A stretch of 64,000 nucleotides of DNA from Lophium mytilinum (lineage: Eukaryota > Ascomycota > Dothideomycetes > Mytilinidiales > Mytilinidiaceae). Made by a program: the position numbers and the translations under genes. The stretch is taken from the NCBI GenBank assembly GCA_010093605.1, contig MU004184.1:126179-190178 (forward strand). The letters run 5' to 3'. This document shows positions 63,660 to 64,000 of this stretch, piece by piece. Position 1 is the stretch's first letter. Each line of letters starts with the position of its first letter. Below the pieces are notes generated by a model. It was not told where the DNA came from and did not search any database. It worked only from the letters and a program-made list of their open reading frames with translations.

Positions 63660-64000
63660 TCATCCTCAGAACCAAGCTCTGCCGGAACGTTTCAAAGGGT
63701 CAGCACCAAGAGCGGAGGTGCTCAAGGCAAAGGCTGTACATCAGGTCCGTGACACTCCGATTCGAGGAGAGTATCCCCATCGGCATCTTCCTTGCCAACC
63801 ACGGTGAGATCTCCGTGCTCGGAAAATCTTCACTTCCTGCAAGCGATTATGCTCCTCCAAAGGCACCCGGAGTCTGGACCTGTGGAGCGGGGGTGCTGGA
63901 TGTTGACGGCGAAGCTTGGAGAGGCGGGCAGGGCACGTATTGGTCGGTTGGCTGTGGGAAGTGGAAGTCGCTGTTGCTGGCGTCGCGGTAGCAGACTTCC
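63660..64000. other. No gene recognised at the right edge
   Basis: A plus-strand frame to 63991 is open but lacks motif support. Confidence 0.3.

Noticed and set aside
1-64000. Retrotransposon or DNA transposon
   Set aside because: No reverse transcriptase, integrase, transposase or clear terminal repeats seen in any frame; short elements without proteins cannot be excluded.

Overview
The window looks like a gene-poor, relic-rich stretch of a filamentous ascomycete genome (Pezizomycotina; the genus cannot be read from this). The reasons are short GT-AG introns of about 50-170 nt with CTAAY or CTGAC branch sites, a secreted cutinase, a MmgE/PrpD-family protein, an AusD-type fungal methyltransferase, and U6 snRNA genes with an upstream TATA box and a downstream B-box. 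Overall GC looks close to balanced. I found no reverse transcriptase, transposase, telomere repeat, tRNA or 5S rRNA.

Layout. 0-1 kb: left-truncated PrpD-family gene (minus). 1.3-2.3 kb: 120-bp degenerate tandem repeat. 3.7-4.6 kb: cutinase with two introns (minus). 5-20 kb: decayed coding relics, small open frames and ~160-172-bp repeats, with U6 snRNA copy A at 17.3 kb. 20.1-21.7 kb: SAM methyltransferase (minus) diverging from a small gene (plus). 21.8-28 kb: tandem repeats around two small plausible genes, including a long array whose core motif recurs every 172-173 bp. 28-34 kb: decayed zinc-finger-like and RGG-like pieces and a 150-bp repeat. 35.0-35.8 kb: a three-exon unknown gene whose introns are both stop-free multiples of three. 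37.6-45 kb: one decayed gene, then about 5.5 kb of nested degenerate minisatellites with a pyrimidine-rich plus strand. 47-50.8 kb: paralogous low-complexity coding segments and a tandem array of exon-plus-intron units. 52-64 kb: broken pieces of conserved housekeeping genes (prolyl-tRNA synthetase, 6-phosphofructo-2-kinase, probably NOT2 and an RRM protein), with a second U6 gene at 55.6 kb.

The clearest discovery is the U6 pair. Copy A (17.3 kb) is intronless. Copy B (55.6 kb) is nearly identical but is interrupted directly after the ACAGAGA box by a 49-nt spliceosomal-type intron. Both keep a TATA box about 28 bp upstream of the conserved stem-loop, a T-run terminator and a downstream GGTTCGAGCC B-box.

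The second theme is how the region was built. Short pieces of essential genes, some with their introns, were copied here, duplicated in tandem, reordered and disabled. Most premature stops I read are TAG, which fits C-to-T change at CpA, as in repeat-induced point mutation. Tandem duplication at 80-240 bp scale recurs through the window. Few of the genes form a functional unit: the methyltransferase has no biosynthetic partners here, and the cutinase stands alone.
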